From Butyricicoccus sp. (GTDB taxonomy: Bacteria > Bacillota > Clostridia > Oscillospirales > Butyricicoccaceae): a stretch of 5,998 nucleotides of DNA. The DNA is taken from assembly GCA_031293105.1 (NCBI GenBank), contig JAUMSA010000381.1, positions 1 through 5,998 of the forward strand, given 5' to 3'. Position numbers and translations under genes: made by a program. This document shows, one piece after another, positions 5,598 through 5,998 of this stretch. How positions within the stretch are numbered: the stretch's first letter is position 1; every line of letters starts with the position of its first letter. Below the pieces are notes generated by a model that did no database searches, was not told where the DNA came from, and worked only from the letters and a program-made list of their open reading frames with translations.

Positions 5598-5701
5598 AAA
5601 TAAGCTGACCGAAAGGATAGCGAACCGGCTCGAAAAGTTCCGAAAGAACTGGATAAACTGAATTCGAGGTTGAAAAACTTCGAAAAAAGTTAAAAAAGTT
5701 C

Positions 5702-5730
5702 TTGACAGAGTGAAATGAGTCTGGTATAAT
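5702..5730 (+). promoter_or_regulatory. rRNA operon promoter P3 (proximal, consensus)
   Basis: TTGACA (5702-5707), 17 bases, TATAAT (5725-5730): both boxes match the consensus exactly. The upstream AAAAACTTCG...AAAAAAGTTC is closely similar to the block before P2, and AAATAAGCT after the -10 is identical to P2. The start would be near 5736-5737, about 208 bases before the 16S gene. It should be the strongest promoter in the window. Confidence 0.95.
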
Positions 5731-5736
5731 AAATAA

Positions 5737-5944
5737 GCTTTCACTCGAAAGAGCGAAGCGAAAATTGCACCTTGCAAATTAAACAACGAAATGCTTACTT
5801 TAAATAGTATGTGACGAACCTGAAAATTCTCGTTGAGTTATACTCAAAAGAATCCAAACAGAAGTCGGAACTCTGTTTTAAAAGAAAAACCGACACGTCA
5901 GACTCTAAAGTCGATTAGATGAGCTTTTAGCTCTTTTAATAACA
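5737..5944 (+). other. rRNA leader with a series of hairpins
   Basis: Non-coding transcribed leader between P3 and the 16S gene. Visible stems: TTGCA/TGCAA (5765-5769, 5773-5777); ATTCT..TTGAGT-TAT-ACTCAA..AGAAT (5826-5853), 11 pairs with a small internal loop; AAACAG/CTGTTT around AGT-CGGA-ACT (5856-5878); GACT/AGTC (5901-5904, 5909-5912); and GAGCT-TTT-AGCTC (5921-5933) followed by TTTT. Such leaders normally carry antitermination and RNase III processing signals. The partner strand downstream of 16S is outside the window, so the processing stem cannot be checked. Confidence 0.75.
5930..5944 (+). promoter_or_regulatory. boxA-like antitermination element (candidate)
   Basis: GCTCTTTTAATAACA resembles the bacterial rRNA boxA consensus TGCTCTTTAACA with a small insertion. 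It overlaps the 3' arm of the GAGCT/AGCTC hairpin and ends at the predicted 16S 5' end, closer than usual for boxA. A second weaker match, TGCTTACTTTAAATA, lies at about 5792-5806. Confidence 0.3.

Positions 5945-5998
<54 letters not shown>

Noticed and set aside
5460..5740. Possible CRISPR-like or satellite repeat array because of recurring TTGACA and A-rich blocks
   Set aside because: The spacing is irregular (94 and 133 bases) and the conserved parts are promoter elements in front of 16S rRNA.
5387..5786. Small - strand open frames (62 and 94 codons) across the rRNA promoter region
   Set aside because: They are rich in Phe and Ser because they read A-rich promoter DNA backwards, and they cover three strong promoters and the fba terminator. 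There is no coding evidence.

Overview
The window looks like chromosomal DNA from an anaerobic, low-to-mid GC Firmicute of the class Clostridia. The clues are the first bases of the 16S rRNA (the universal forward-primer site followed by GGATGAACGCTGGCGGCGTG), a pyrophosphate-type phosphofructokinase beside a class II aldolase, a DUF362/ferredoxin protein, and Gram-positive style promoters, Shine-Dalgarno sites and U-tailed terminators. The family or genus cannot be fixed from this sequence; something near the Oscillospirales is a guess.

Layout. Positions 1-66 hold the last 21 codons of what looks like an IS3-family transposase (+ strand), and the right end of that element probably lies near 126. 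Then come three genes on the - strand: a MATE multidrug/cation antiporter (151-1491), a DUF362 protein with two 4Fe-4S clusters (1614-2735) and pyrophosphate-dependent 6-phosphofructokinase pfp (2929-4170). The DUF362 and pfp genes each end in a clear intrinsic terminator. All three appear to have their own promoters, of varying strength. At 4171-4407 transcription diverges: pfp leaves on the - strand and fba, class II fructose-bisphosphate aldolase (4408-5376), on the + strand. fba ends in a strong terminator at 5405-5440. From 5441 to 5944 there is no protein gene. This stretch carries three tandem, near-consensus promoters and a structured leader that feed a 16S rRNA gene, which starts at about 5945 and runs off the window end.

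How the parts relate. pfp and fba catalyse consecutive steps of glycolysis (fructose 6-phosphate to fructose 1,6-bisphosphate to the triose phosphates) and share one divergent control region, so joint regulation is plausible. The rRNA promoter array is typical of a growth-rate controlled rrn operon. The MATE and DUF362 genes have no visible functional link to the glycolytic pair. I found no CRISPR array, tRNA, phage module or unknown multigene system. The most notable signals are non-coding: the triplicated rrn promoter module, the hairpin-rich rRNA leader, a MerR-like dyad at 2848-2868, and a 13-bp inverted repeat that brackets fba.
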